46,915 nt of DNA. It comes from Thermoanaerobaculia bacterium. Its GTDB lineage: Bacteria; Acidobacteriota; Thermoanaerobaculia; Gp7-AA8. Both the position numbers and the translations under genes were made by a program. The stretch covers positions 1 through 46,915 of the forward strand of contig JADGNY010000045.1 of the NCBI GenBank assembly GCA_017883235.1, written 5' to 3'. Shown piece by piece: positions 1-8,636 of the stretch. Within the stretch, counting starts at the first letter, position 1. Each line of letters begins with the position of its first letter. The notes below the pieces were generated by a model. That model made no database searches and was not told the DNA's origin. It saw nothing but the letters and a program-made list of their open reading frames with translations.

Positions 1-1
1 C

Positions 2-883
2 TTCTTCGGCCCCCGCACGAACTTCGCCGTGATCGACAACTGGCGCTTCTGGATCATCCACCTGTGGGTGGAGGGCTTCTTCGAGCTGTTCGCCACCGTC
101 CTCGTCGCCGTGATGTTCGTGGTCCTGGGCCTGGTCACGACCCGCATGGCCACGCGCGTAATCTACCTGGACGCCATCCTCTACCTGGCCGGAGGGATCG
201 TGGGGACCGGGCACCACTGGTACTTCACCGGCCAGGGAACGCTCAACATGGGCCTGGCCGCGTGCTTCTCGGCGTTGGAGGTGGTTCCGCTCACCCTTCT
301 CACGCTCGACGCCTGGGACTTCATCCGCCTCCGTGAGCGGCGGTGCGAGGACTGCCAGACGACATTCGCGGACCGTCACCGTTGGGCGATCTACTTCCTG
401 ATGGCCGTCGGCTTCTGGAACTTCGTCGGCGCGGGGATCTTCGGCTTCCTGATCAACCTGCCGATCGTCTCCTACTTCGCGGTCGGCACCTCGCTGACGA
501 ACAACCACGCCCACGGATCGCTCTTCGGTGTCTTCGGGATGCTGGCGCTGGCAGTGCTCATCTTCTGCCTGCGCTCGCTGGCCGAGGACGCGGCCTGGGC
601 CAGCGCTGAGCGCGGGATCAGGGTTGGCTTCTGGGGGCTGAACGCGGGACTCGCGCTCATGATGGCCATCGATCTCTTTCCGGCGGGCGTGCTACAGCTC
701 TGGGACGTCCTGCGGAACGGCTACTGGCACGCGCGGCGGCTCAGCTACCTGATGAGCGGGACATTCCACACGCTCGAGTGTGCGCGCCTCGCCGCCGACG
801 CAGTGTTCCTGGTGGTCGGAGTCGTCCCGCTGGTCCTGGCGGTCGCGGCCCTCTTCACCGGCCCGCGCGAGCGGAAACCATGA
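2..883 (+). CDS. norB: Nitric oxide reductase large subunit (5' partial)
   Basis: C-terminal part of a heme-copper-type NO reductase catalytic subunit, which reduces 2 NO to N2O in the cytoplasmic membrane. The frame is open from the window edge, so the start is missing. Visible signatures are GTGHHWYFTG, with the paired histidines of the heme b3/non-heme iron centre, and NNHAHGSLFG, with the heme-ligand histidines, set among about seven hydrophobic membrane segments. Both cytochrome-c-type NorB and the fused quinol-type enzyme share this region; the N-terminal part that would separate them lies outside. A short basic tail ends at the stop. The following 430 bases hold no partner gene, so a norC or accessory gene would have to lie upstream. 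Confidence 0.9.
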   Translation, partial: FFGPRTNFAVIDNWRFWIIHLWVEGFFELFATVLVAVMFVVLGLVTTRMATRVIYLDAILYLAGGIVGTGHHWYFTGQGTLNMGLAACFSALEVVPLTLLTLDAWDFIRLRERRCEDCQTTFADRHRWAIYFLMAVGFWNFVGAGIFGFLINLPIVSYFAVGTSLTNNHAHGSLFGVFGMLALAVLIFCLRSLAEDAAWASAERGIRVGFWGLNAGLALMMAIDLFPAGVLQLWDVLRNGYWHARRLSYLMSGTFHTLECARLAADAVFLVVGVVPLVLAVAALFTGPRERKP

Positions 884-1314
884 AGCCCACGACCAGCCAA
901 CCAAACACAAGTCCCGGCCCGCTTCGGGTAAACGAAGGTGGAGCGGGCGGGCTTACGCTGTCATTCCTGGTTGGAGCTTAGCTGGAGGTCAGATCTCCAC
1001 GACGCACTCCGGGTGCCGCGCCAAGTCCGGGCACCAAATGATTCCGGCTCAAGCGGTTACCTCGCCTCGGTCGGGAATTAGCCCCGATCCCGGATCCTGG
1101 ACGCGAGGGCAGAGAATGTCGGATGCTGACCAAACACGATTCGGAGCCGTGCGGGAGGCGGAACGCTGTTCGGGAGGCTGAAAACGACCACGCGCGCAAA
1201 TAAACTTCCTATCTTTCCCCTTCTTTCTATCAATCAGATATGATAGTCATGAGGTAACGGAAGATGAAGCGCGTCAGATGGACGTGCAGAAACAACTTCC
1301 GAAGGAGAACGGTC
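884..1314. other. Intergenic region, no gene recognised
   Basis: About 430 bases without a convincing coding frame. The first half is GC-rich with short inverted words; the last 110 bases become AT-richer. A TATGAT hexamer at 1239-1244 could be a -10 box for the next gene, but no clear -35 partner is visible. Confidence 0.4.
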
Positions 1315-2106
1315 ATGAATAGAAGAGAAGTTTTGAAATCTACGTTCGGGGCGTTAGCCCTAGCCAGCGGCATAGCCCCCGCCCAGAACGCCATAGCACA
1401 AACCCGTCGCCGTACTGCTCTGCCTGCCGCTGGAACACCTGATTATGCTCGGTTGAGCAATGCCGTGCTGGACACTCATGGTCATGCGGCCGCGACTGTT
1501 TGGCACGGAACGAACACAGGCACCCTCAAATCGGATGATCTTGTGAAGGCATCGTTGCTGCTGCAGCTGACGACTGGCCACTTTGACGAGATCGGAGTAA
1601 ATGCTTATCTCACTACGCAACTCAGTAAGGCATCATCTGGTACTGTATCTCCAAGCGTTGTTCATGCCATAGGCGAACAATTCCGAACGTACGGGATATC
1701 GCTCACTGACGCCCAGATTCAGAGTATGTATCCCGCCGATGCGAACGCCAGGGAGCGGGGCCGCCTCTATCTTATTCAGGTAGGGATTCCTGGCGTTCAA
1801 CTCCAGATTGCTGGTTCCTTTGATCTGGCTGCAAAAAGACTGAGGTTGCAGGAGATCGCGACGGCTTGTGGAGCGCTGTTGCCCATGTTGCCTTTACGAT
1901 CCGGTCTCACTCCGGTGGCCGAGTCGTGTTCCGACTTGCAGGCTCTGATCGACGCGGCAGAAACGGCATTTGAGCTTGCTACTACGACAGCTGACGCAGC
2001 TTGTTTGTCTCTGCTGCCAACCTGTGAGGCACTTGAGGCAATTGCTGTCGCAATAGGGGTGGCGTTGGCGACCTGGGAGGCGGAATTTGCCCTACTTTGT
2101 ACCTAA
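1315..2106 (+). CDS. Secreted protein of unknown function with Tat/Sec-like signal
   Basis: Protein of 263 aa not recognised as a known family. The ATG at 1315 is preferred over the in-frame ATG at 1264 because AGGAG lies 6 bases upstream and the protein then begins MNRREVLKSTFGALALASG, a classic twin-arginine-like leader ending near AQNAIAQ. The mature part is mostly alpha-helical, with four cysteines near the C-terminus (ATACG, ESCSD, DAACL, PTCEA) and a hydrophobic C-terminal helix ending in LLCT. Codon use and GC are visibly lower than in neighbouring genes (many AT-ending codons), which suggests recent acquisition. It stands alone, with an NO reductase gene upstream and a decayed ATPase downstream. 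Confidence 0.75.
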   Translation: MNRREVLKSTFGALALASGIAPAQNAIAQTRRRTALPAAGTPDYARLSNAVLDTHGHAAATVWHGTNTGTLKSDDLVKASLLLQLTTGHFDEIGVNAYLTTQLSKASSGTVSPSVVHAIGEQFRTYGISLTDAQIQSMYPADANARERGRLYLIQVGIPGVQLQIAGSFDLAAKRLRLQEIATACGALLPMLPLRSGLTPVAESCSDLQALIDAAETAFELATTTADAACLSLLPTCEALEAIAVAIGVALATWEAEFALLCT

Positions 2107-2195
2107 AAGGTGGGCCTGGGAGCTTCAACGGTTGAACTTTACGGTTTCGATGCAGGTACGTTTTTCGGGAATTCCGGGTTTGTAGTGGGTGGCGC

Positions 2196-2490
2196 GGGCT
2201 GACTGTGGCCGATTCCGAGCTGTCAGGAGGCCGAAAACTATTTCTGAGAAGGGAACCCATGGGGCTTCCAGTGGTTCGGAGTGCACTACCGATCCCGTGA
2301 TCCTGTCAACGGTGCTTCGGCAATACCCAGATCTCTCGGTAGTGGGGGCGCGCTGCTGGTCGTCAACGATGTGTTGAACTTTATGCAGGAGCATCGGGCT
2401 GCCGGCGTCGTCGAAACGCTGCAGCGCCGGTTGCAAGTTAGGTGCGCGCGTTCGGCGCGATTCGAGCTGGCAGGCGCTGGGAGCTCAGAT
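2196..2490 (+). pseudogene. Remnant of a P-type (PMA1-like) cation ATPase, N-terminal region
   Basis: Piecing together different forward frames gives the N-terminal order of plasma-membrane H+-ATPase-like P-type pumps: GLTVADSE (about 2196), PKTISEKGTH, VLRQYPDLSVVGA, then LLVVNDVLNFMQEHRA and VETLQRRLQV, and finally ARVRRDSSWQALGAQ after another frame change. Family members read GLT..EA, P.EK, then LL..NAVLSFVQEHRA..AL..LRRRL.V.ARV.RDG. At least three frameshifts and internal deletions are needed, and the catalytic DKTGT domain is absent, so this is a dead fragment. It abuts the metal transporter gene on the other strand. Confidence 0.7.
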
Positions 2491-2491
2491 G

Positions 2492-3187
2492 TCAGCTCAC
2501 ATGAGTGCGGAAGATTGCGCCTACTGCTGACGTCAGTGCCATCGCCAGTGCCCCCCAAAAAGTTACGCGGGCCGCTGCGCGGGCGACGGGTGCTCCTCCG
2601 ATCTTCGCGCCAATGCCACCGAGGAGTGCCAGAAACAGAAGCGAGCTTCCGGCAACGATCGGCATCAGCATGGTCCGCGCGACGAGGAGCGCCGCTAACG
2701 GCAAGAGACCACCGACGGCAAAAGAGACCGCGGATGCGAAGGCTGCCTGAACCGGTTTGGGGGCGAAGGTGTCGTTCATTCCGAGCTCGTCACGCGCGTG
2801 GGCGCCGAGCGCGTCGTGCGCCATCAACTGCTCCGCAACCTCGGTGGCGAGGACTGGCTTCAATCCTCTTCCGATGTAGATCGCAGCGAGCTCCTTGACC
2901 TCCGACTTCCGATCGTTCTTCAACTCCTTCTTTTCCACTTCAAGATCAGCCTGTTCACTGTCGGCCTGGGAGCTGACGGAAACATATTCGCCGGCAGCCA
3001 TCGACATCGATCCGGCAACGACGCCTGCGATTCCGGCAATCATGATGCCGCTTCCTTTCGGGGTAGCGGCTGCCACCCCGAGAATGAGACTGGCGGTGGA
3101 GAGGATTCCATCGTTGGCGCCCAGAACCGCCGCACGCAGCCATCCGGCTCTCTGGGTCCTGTGTGTTTCCTTGTGGCGTACGAACAT
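2492..3187 (-). CDS. VIT family (CCC1/VIT1-like) iron/manganese transporter
   Basis: Predicted inner-membrane protein of 231 aa from the VIT/CCC1 family, which exports or sequesters Fe2+ or Mn2+. The ATG at 3187 follows GGAGA at a good distance; the longer open frame upstream is unrelated basic sequence. The protein opens with LRAAVLGANDGILSTASLILG, the family's first membrane helix with its conserved Asn-Asp, then GSMSMAAGEYVSVSSQ, a Glu-rich cytoplasmic segment (residues about 75-110) that binds metal in relatives, and three further hydrophobic helices. Length and topology are normal. It sits between a P-type ATPase remnant and a metallothionein gene, consistent with metal homeostasis. Confidence 0.92.
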   Translation of the reverse strand: MFVRHKETHRTQRAGWLRAAVLGANDGILSTASLILGVAAATPKGSGIMIAGIAGVVAGSMSMAAGEYVSVSSQADSEQADLEVEKKELKNDRKSEVKELAAIYIGRGLKPVLATEVAEQLMAHDALGAHARDELGMNDTFAPKPVQAAFASAVSFAVGGLLPLAALLVARTMLMPIVAGSSLLFLALLGGIGAKIGGAPVARAAARVTFWGALAMALTSAVGAIFRTHVS

Positions 3188-3481
3188 TCGTTCTCCACCC
3201 CGCACATCTGGAAAGTGGCGGAGCGTGGATTGTAGCGAGGTCAGCCCTCGTTTCAGGCGCCTGGCCCCCCGGTGCGCGAAGACTCCGCGCGCGGTTTTGG
3301 CGTGTTCGACCTGAAGATTGCGCGCTTTTCGAGCAGTCGATGATGGCTTCGAGAATGGGCGCCGAACGCAAAATGACGGGGCGCGCGCGCGAAAAATGAT
3401 GCGTTGAGGATTCGGTCGATGAGCCCGCTTTGCGCCGCGGGTTCTCCGGCGCAAAGCAAACAGCCTGCGGAGTAGATCAAC
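3188..3481. other. Spacer between metallothionein and VIT genes
   Basis: Nearly 300 bases with no convincing gene on either strand. Possibly leader of the VIT gene; no promoter, hairpin or repeat stands out. Confidence 0.35.
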
Positions 3482-3622
3482 TCACTTGCACTTCGCGTGG
3501 CCGCAGGAGCATTTGCCTCCAGCCACCGTTTCCTTCTTGCAGGAATCCGAACAGTGGCCATCCGGTCGAACGTCTGTTCCAGAACAATGACAGGCTTTGT
3601 GTTGGCATTTCTTGTCTTCCAT
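3482..3622 (-). CDS. Small bacterial metallothionein (SmtA/BmtA-like)
   Basis: Short gene of 46 codons starting at ATG 3622 with AGGAG 6-7 bases upstream. The product begins MEDKKCQHKACHCSG and ends GGKCSCGHAKCK. It has nine cysteines and several histidines in the order C-Q-H-K-A-C-H-C ... C-S-D-S-C-K ... K-C-S-C-G-H-A-K-C, matching bacterial metallothioneins such as SmtA (CxHxxCxC, YCSxxC, CxCGHxxC). Such proteins bind Zn2+, Cd2+ or Cu+ in the cytoplasm through a Cys/His cluster. No regulator gene (SmtB/ArsR type) is adjacent. It is in the same orientation as the VIT transporter, about 300 bases upstream of it. Confidence 0.85.
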   Translation of the reverse strand: MEDKKCQHKACHCSGTDVRPDGHCSDSCKKETVAGGKCSCGHAKCK

Positions 3623-4036
3623 GGCGTCTCCTTTCGCTCAGACAGTTGCACGAACCGGGCCGAGTTTCTCCGAGGACGAAACCATAAGGGGAGACCTGAC
3701 CGCGCACATCCGCACAGGAAGCAACTCGCCGCTCGTAGCCCGCTCCACGACCAAGACGCGCCCCTCACCGTGAAGCCCGTGACCGCGCTCGATGTGATCC
3801 TGTTCAAGGTCGGTGAGATGGGAAACGCGGTGCGAGACGCGGAAGCATCATCATCCCGCGAAGCCCGGGCGGATGGAGGGCGGAACGCGGCTGAAATTGA
3901 GTCAGAGGCGACTGGGCGTGCTTTTCGTTTCTCGGTTGACGGTGTGGAACATGCGTGGAACAGCCGGTCCGGATTTCTACGGAAATGCGTGATCGCCAAC
4001 AATCGAGAAAGGTGCTAGGGTTTCTACGCAGCACTT
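3623..4036. other. Gene-poor spacer
   Basis: No coding region recognised. It presumably contains the promoter for the metallothionein gene on the reverse strand. Long open frames here lack plausible ribosome-binding sites and have no family signature. Confidence 0.35.
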
Positions 4037-4153
4037 CACTTTGTCAGGTCGAGCTGATTGGCAGTCGGCCAGACCGGGCGCGTGCTGCTGCGCCAGTCGG
4101 TCGACCTCGCCACGGGAAAACATCTTGAGAATCTGCTGAAAAACACTGCATAC
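4037..4153 (-). pseudogene. Possible N-terminal remnant of an IS4-type transposase
   Basis: The reverse strand encodes VFQQILKMFSRGEVDRLAQQ, which resembles the N-terminal dimerisation region of IS4-family transposases (VF.QLL..F.R.EFDR....H). The similarity stops within about 40 residues, and no DDE region or terminal repeats are seen. It could be chance; recorded as a weak call. Confidence 0.28.
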
Positions 4154-4174
4154 TCGCAGGGGTGACTCCGACTC

Positions 4175-5278
4175 ATGGCTGATCCGCAACGTTTCGACCT
4201 CCACATCCCCACGATAACGATTGTGAAGATTCTCGTCACGGTTCTCCTGCTGTTCATCCTCGTGAGACTCTGGACGCCGTTCCTTCTTCTCATCGTGGCT
4301 GTTCTCCTTGCGGTCACCTTCGACTCGTTCGTCGTTATGATGGAACGTCGCAGCATACCGAGACAGATCGGTGTGCTCGTCGTCGGTCTCATCATGCTCG
4401 TTCTTGTAGTACTGCTCTTTGGCGTCGTGCTCCCGGCGATGTTCACGGATATTGCCGCGCTCCTCGTCGACCTCGAAGCGTCTTGGGGCCAGTTGCGCAA
4501 GGGCGCTCTCTCTCATTCTCCATCCATCCGCCATGTCATCGACACTATGTTTTCTGCGCCTAACCTCGACGTTCGCTGGCTCCAGACTCCGCTGACCTGG
4601 GCGCAGGCGACCATCGAGGCGACCGGCACTGTGATTCTCATTCTCGTTTTGAGCCTCTACCTGCTCCTCGATGGCCGGCGCCTATATGCCTGGATGCTGA
4701 GCTATGCCCCGCGCAAGCATCGCGCGAAAGTCGCGGAAACGCTCCCCGAGGTGCAAGCAGTCATCCGCGAGTACATGCGCGGACAGCTCCTGACCTCGTG
4801 CATCTGCGGCCTCTGGGTCTTCGTCGTCTTGACTGCGGTGGGGGTTCCAGCAGCTTTGCCCCTGGCGTTCCTTGCGGCCGTCTTCGATATTCTTCCCATT
4901 CTCGGCACCATCCTCATGACCATACCTGCGGTTCTGATGGCCTTGAGTGTCTCCGGCACGGCGGCGATTGTCGTTCTTATCGCGTATCTTCTGTATCACG
5001 TGCTCGAGAACTACATCATTGTTCCACGCATCTATGGCCGCAACCTCCGTCTTTCGACGCTCGCCGTCCTCCTCGCTCTCATCGTCGGCGGCAGCCTTCA
5101 GGGGATTCTCGGCATCCTCCTCGCGCTCCCGATCGTCGCCGCGTACCCCATCATCGAGCGGATCTGGCTTCAGGATTACATGCGGAGCGAGGTCATCGCC
5201 GAACACGCAGCGCTCGCTGGCGCCACTGACACTCAAGCAGAGGATGCCGCTGTCGACGAAGTGCTTCACGGACGTTGA
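4175..5278 (+). CDS. AI-2E family transporter (PerM/YdiK-like permease)
   Basis: Predicted integral membrane protein of 367 aa from the AI-2 exporter (DUF20/PerM) family. These proteins have about eight helices and are linked to efflux of small molecules or Na+/H+ exchange; the substrate cannot be read from sequence. Visible are two N-terminal helices (ILVTVLLLFILVRLW, LLIVAVLLAVTF), a hydrophilic middle region, and the family's C-terminal block with GQLLTSCICGLW, LPILGTILMTIPAVLMA and NYIIVPRIYGRNLRLSTLAV. The conserved PRIYGR...LS segment is diagnostic. The C-terminal tail is short and acidic. The start at 4175 has a weak AGGGG about 12 bases upstream. The downstream lipoprotein gene begins 84 bases after the stop. 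Confidence 0.9.
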   Translation: MADPQRFDLHIPTITIVKILVTVLLLFILVRLWTPFLLLIVAVLLAVTFDSFVVMMERRSIPRQIGVLVVGLIMLVLVVLLFGVVLPAMFTDIAALLVDLEASWGQLRKGALSHSPSIRHVIDTMFSAPNLDVRWLQTPLTWAQATIEATGTVILILVLSLYLLLDGRRLYAWMLSYAPRKHRAKVAETLPEVQAVIREYMRGQLLTSCICGLWVFVVLTAVGVPAALPLAFLAAVFDILPILGTILMTIPAVLMALSVSGTAAIVVLIAYLLYHVLENYIIVPRIYGRNLRLSTLAVLLALIVGGSLQGILGILLALPIVAAYPIIERIWLQDYMRSEVIAEHAALAGATDTQAEDAAVDEVLHGR

Positions 5279-5361
5279 CGTTGTGAGAGTTGCAGGGTAT
5301 CCGGTGACAGTCGCCTCACGTCGGTTGATGGTTCCTTCTCCTCCGGGTGTATCATGCACCC

Positions 5362-5988
5362 ATGAAAAAAGCGGGATTAACGGTCGCCCTCCTCCTGGTC
5401 GTCGGTTGCGCGACCAGCGCCCCCGATCGTTCGGCGCGCGCAGCGTCGACTCTCGAGGAAATGCAGCAGAACAGCATGAAGGCGCGATTGCAGATCGATG
5501 CAGTCCTGTCGTCACTCGAGGGGCTTCTGAATGCAGAGCCGGACCGGCTTCGCAAAGCGTATGACCGCTACGACGGCGATGTGAAGAAGATGAAGGACTA
5601 CGCGAACGCGATTCGCGAGAACAATGCTGATCTTCAGAAGAACGGCAGCGCGTATCTCAATCAGTGGCAGAAGGACGCGTCGAGCGTCTCGAACGCGGAG
5701 TTGCGGGCGCTCGCGGAACAGCGGCAGAACGAGATCGCGGATAAGACCCGCAGCATGAAGTCGACGATCAGCACCGCCGCTCAGAGCTTCGCCGGGTTCC
5801 TGCGAGACATCGACGACATTCACAAGGTGATCAGCAATGACCTCACCCCGACCGGTCAGGCCAGCGTGAAGAACACGGCACTCGCGCAGACCGTGCAACA
5901 GGAAGGCGCGCAAGTGAAAACCGCGATTCAGAACGCCGAGCAGTCGATCGCGGACGTTCGCGCGCGGATCACGCCTACTGCGAAGTAG
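5362..5988 (+). CDS. DUF2959-like lipoprotein
   Basis: Predicted lipoprotein of 208 aa. The start at 5362 gives MKKAGLTVALLLVVGCATS, a textbook signal peptide with lipobox VVGC; the longer upstream start would only add MYHAP. The mature part is almost entirely helical and coiled-coil-like, with acidic/basic heptads and the pattern SAYLNQWQKD...AELRALAEQRQNE...DIDDIHKVISNDLTPTG, which resembles DUF2959 proteins of unknown role. Ser/Thr rather than Asp follows the lipid-modified Cys (C-A-T), so outer-membrane sorting is likely. Separate transcription from the permease is possible. Confidence 0.8.
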   Translation: MKKAGLTVALLLVVGCATSAPDRSARAASTLEEMQQNSMKARLQIDAVLSSLEGLLNAEPDRLRKAYDRYDGDVKKMKDYANAIRENNADLQKNGSAYLNQWQKDASSVSNAELRALAEQRQNEIADKTRSMKSTISTAAQSFAGFLRDIDDIHKVISNDLTPTGQASVKNTALAQTVQQEGAQVKTAIQNAEQSIADVRARITPTAK

Positions 5989-6063
5989 CCCAGATCACAC
6001 GACCTCTGTCATTCCGACGCACTCAGGACGTTGTTGGTTGAGATCCCGAACTTTGGAGTCGGA

Positions 6064-6909
6064 TCACGTCGGCTCGCGTTCTTGCGCGTAAACATGGGTG
6101 AATTCGAGACCGAAGAAAAAGATCTGCGCGGACCAGTACGACCACAACAATACGACGACGATCGACCCGGCCGCCCCGAACGCCGAGCCGACAGCCGCCT
6201 TGCCTAGGTAGATGCCGAGCGCAAACTTGCCGATGACAAAGAGGACCGCCGTCACCGCAGCGCCGAGACGGACGTCGCGCCACCCCACCGACGCCTGTGG
6301 CAGGTAACGAAATACGGCCGCGAACAGCGCCGTCAGCACCAGTGTGGAGACGAGAAGCTGCGTGGCCTGCCACAGCAATTCGCCACCCACGAGGCGAGCG
6401 GCGGCGTACTTTCCCGTGACGGCGATGGCGGCGTCGGCAATGACCGATGCCAGGACGACCCCGCCGACCGCAAACACGAGAAGCATCGACGCCAGTTTCT
6501 TCTTGAGCCCGCGGACCCTTCCGACATCTTCGTCCGCCTTCTCACTCCAGATCGTCCGCAGGGCGTCGTCAATCTGCCGGTACACACCCGCCAAGCCAAA
6601 GTACATCGACATGAAACCGAGCGTGGTGGCCAGCAATCCGGCGCGCCGCGGCGTGGCGTCTTTGATCATTGCGGCGATAGCGATGCCAGCAGCGGATCCG
6701 AAGCTACCTCCGATGCGGTCGAGGATCTCCAGTTGTGCCTGTTGCCTTCCGAAGAGGCTTCCCGCAATGGCAATTGCAATCAGCAGCGTTGGTGCGATCG
6801 AAAAGACGATGTAGAACGCGAGCGCGGCGCCGAAACGTGAAGCGTTGTGTTTTCTGAACGCAGTGAGCGTCAGACGGCTTGCCGTCGCGAGTCGTGGTCG
6901 TTTCGACAT
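6064..6909 (-). CDS. YihY/virulence factor BrkB family membrane protein
   Basis: Integral membrane protein of 281 aa of the YihY (formerly 'RNase BN') family. It has about six membrane helices; the molecular role is not settled. Signatures are HNASRFGAALAFYIVFSIAP near the start, GFMSMYFGLAGVYRQIDDALRTIW in the middle (the family's conserved ALN.IW-type segment), FRYLPQASVGWRDVRLGAAV, and GSIVVVLLWSYWSAQIFFFG at the end. Length matches the family. The start at 6909 has no strong ribosome-binding site. It converges on the lipoprotein gene, and its start faces the start of the next gene. Confidence 0.9.
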   Translation of the reverse strand: MSKRPRLATASRLTLTAFRKHNASRFGAALAFYIVFSIAPTLLIAIAIAGSLFGRQQAQLEILDRIGGSFGSAAGIAIAAMIKDATPRRAGLLATTLGFMSMYFGLAGVYRQIDDALRTIWSEKADEDVGRVRGLKKKLASMLLVFAVGGVVLASVIADAAIAVTGKYAAARLVGGELLWQATQLLVSTLVLTALFAAVFRYLPQASVGWRDVRLGAAVTAVLFVIGKFALGIYLGKAAVGSAFGAAGSIVVVLLWSYWSAQIFFFGLEFTHVYAQEREPT

Positions 6910-6954
6910 CCGTCAGACGATATCTCACGATTCAGGCCAGGACAACGTCGATGA

Positions 6955-7551
6955 CTGAACGCCTTCAACGCGCTTGCAGTGGTCGTGGTCGTGACCCTCA
7001 ACGCGGCATGCACGACGGCAACCCGAAACACACATCCCGCACCGCTCGTGATTCAGGAGCAAGGCAGTTTCGCCGTCGGCGGAACAGTCGTCACCGCTCC
7101 CGGCAATTTCGACCCCGTCAAGCTGTTGATAACCGATTTCAGTAGTGCCTTCACCGCCCAGGCGGATTTCACCGCCATCCGGGACCGCCGCATGCGGAGT
7201 GTGTCGTTCAACTACGCCTGTCTCGTCTCCGCGAATTTTCATAACGTCGAGATCATCGGCGGACCCGACCGCCGTTCGAGCTTCACCGGCGCCTGCCTGC
7301 TCGGAACGAATTTCTCCAGCGCAACGCTGACCGGCGTCACGCTCACGAATGCGAAGCTCTCCTCGAAGGCTGGCAGCATCAAGGTCATCCTCGAGCCGCT
7401 GGCGCGCGCCGGCGAGCTGAAATACGAGCCGACGCAATTGTCTCCCGACATCACCGGTCCAAGCACCCTCTGTGCGGACGGCCGCGATGGGCCTTGCACG
7501 CGGGAACATCTGATCACCGACGTCCCCGACACGTGGTCGCTTCGGTCCTGA
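6955..7551 (+). CDS. Pentapeptide-repeat-like lipoprotein (start disrupted or CTG)
   Basis: The coding frame reads, from a CTG at 6955, LNAFNALAVVVVTLNAAC, a lipoprotein signal with lipobox LNAAC; a GTG at 6979 would leave too little signal peptide. An ATG at 6951 with AGGAC upstream is one base out of frame. So either CTG is the start or there is a one-base change near the 5' end. The mature part contains pentapeptide-like stretches (VSFNYACLVSANFHNVEI, SSFTGACLLGTNFSSATL, TGVTLTNAKLS) following an A(D/N)LXX-type pattern, which fold as a right-handed beta-helix in known proteins, then an unrelated C-terminal 60 residues. Likely an envelope protein of unknown role. Confidence 0.65.
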   Translation: MNAFNALAVVVVVTLNAACTTATRNTHPAPLVIQEQGSFAVGGTVVTAPGNFDPVKLLITDFSSAFTAQADFTAIRDRRMRSVSFNYACLVSANFHNVEIIGGPDRRSSFTGACLLGTNFSSATLTGVTLTNAKLSSKAGSIKVILEPLARAGELKYEPTQLSPDITGPSTLCADGRDGPCTREHLITDVPDTWSLRS

Positions 7552-7856
7552 CTCGCGGTTCTATTCCATTCCCGAGGCGCGGGTGGTGGGCGCGTGGGCC
7601 GAGCGCATGCCGCGGCGCTCCCATTCGCGCTTAACATGCCGAAGGAAGTTACGCACGAGCGCCGTGTGGAGTGCTTCGTCCTCGCGCGCATCTCGGTGTA
7701 CTGTCACGGCTGGCAAGCGGCGGAGAGCACGGTGGGCTCGTACTCGGGCCAGAGAATCGCTCCAATGTCGCCCGCATGCAGGGAGGCTCGCTTCGGGCGG
7801 GGGCACCCCGTTCTTTTCACCCTTCAGCCCGAATGATACGAGAGAGGTTTGTTCTG
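7552..7856. other. Spacer, no gene confirmed
   Basis: About 300 bases. A reverse-strand frame ending at 7561 encodes a basic stretch (ALVRNFLRHVKREWERRGM) that looks coding-like but has no recognisable family or start, so it may be a gene remnant. The last 25 bases hold the GAGAGG ribosome-binding site of the following gene. Confidence 0.35.
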
Positions 7857-8636
7857 ATGAATCTTCGCCGGACGATGAACATGGCGGTGGTCGTGCCCGT
7901 CGCACTCCTCTTGCTGCTCGCGATTCTCCTCGGGTGGGAAGTGCGCGAGCTCATCACTCATGGAGCGGCCGTGGCACACACCGAACAGGTGAAAGCCCGG
8001 TTGTTCGAGACGCAGAAACTGCTCCTCGATCAGGAGACGGGCCTGCGGGGCTACCTTCTCACTCACGACGAGAGGTTCCTCGATCCGTACCGCTCGGGAT
8101 CGGCGGCGTATCCGAAGGACGCCGCCGAATTGATGCAGTTGGTGGCCGACAATCCGTTACAGACGAACCGCGTCAACGCCTTGAACCACTCGTATCAGCA
8201 GTGGCTTGCCAGCGCGGAGCAGGCTCGTAGCGCCGCCGCCGCGCATCCTCCGGTCACGTTGCCGGCTGACCGGACAGCCGAAATGCTGGGCCGGAAGAGG
8301 GAGATGGACGGACTTCGCGCGATCACAGGTGCCATGAACGGCGAGGAGGATCGCCTGAATGCGATCCGGCGCGCGCGGCTCGAGTCGTGGACGCGCCGCG
8401 CGACCATCATGGCCGCGGGCCTTCTCGTCGTATTCGCAATCCTGATGAGCACACTTCTTCGCCGCTGGATCACGAACATCGATGCGACCTACGCCACGGC
8501 CCTGCAGGAGGCGAGCGAGGCGAGGCGCGCCGCGGAATCATTCGCGCACGAGGCTCTGGCCCAGAGCCGCGACTTTGAGCAGCGCTACCTCGCGCTGGTC
8601 CGGGAACGGGATTCTCTCCTCGAACGGCGGACATAG
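7857..8636 (+). CDS. CHASE3-domain membrane sensor protein without output domain
   Basis: Protein of 259 aa with an N-terminal membrane helix (VVVPVALLLLLAILLGW), a periplasmic helical region of about 145 residues containing the CHASE3 signature (ETQKLLLDQETGLRGYLLT..ERFL.PY), a second membrane helix (IMAAGLLVVFAILMSTLL) and a short cytoplasmic coiled coil (EASEARRAAESFAHEALAQS). CHASE3 is an extracellular sensing domain normally fused to histidine kinase, GGDEF or methyl-accepting outputs; here no output follows. ATG 7857 is chosen over 7833 because GAGAGG lies upstream at good distance. The stop codon is immediately followed by the ATG of the next gene, so the two are translationally coupled and may act together. 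Confidence 0.82.
   Translation: MNLRRTMNMAVVVPVALLLLLAILLGWEVRELITHGAAVAHTEQVKARLFETQKLLLDQETGLRGYLLTHDERFLDPYRSGSAAYPKDAAELMQLVADNPLQTNRVNALNHSYQQWLASAEQARSAAAAHPPVTLPADRTAEMLGRKREMDGLRAITGAMNGEEDRLNAIRRARLESWTRRATIMAAGLLVVFAILMSTLLRRWITNIDATYATALQEASEARRAAESFAHEALAQSRDFEQRYLALVRERDSLLERRT

Noticed and set aside
2281-2898. A 205-aa forward protein across 2281-2898
   Set aside because: Only its first 60 residues are meaningful (P-type ATPase remnant); the rest is antisense to the VIT gene.
3253-4002. A 249-aa reverse protein
   Set aside because: Overlaps the metallothionein in another frame; no family pattern or ribosome-binding site.
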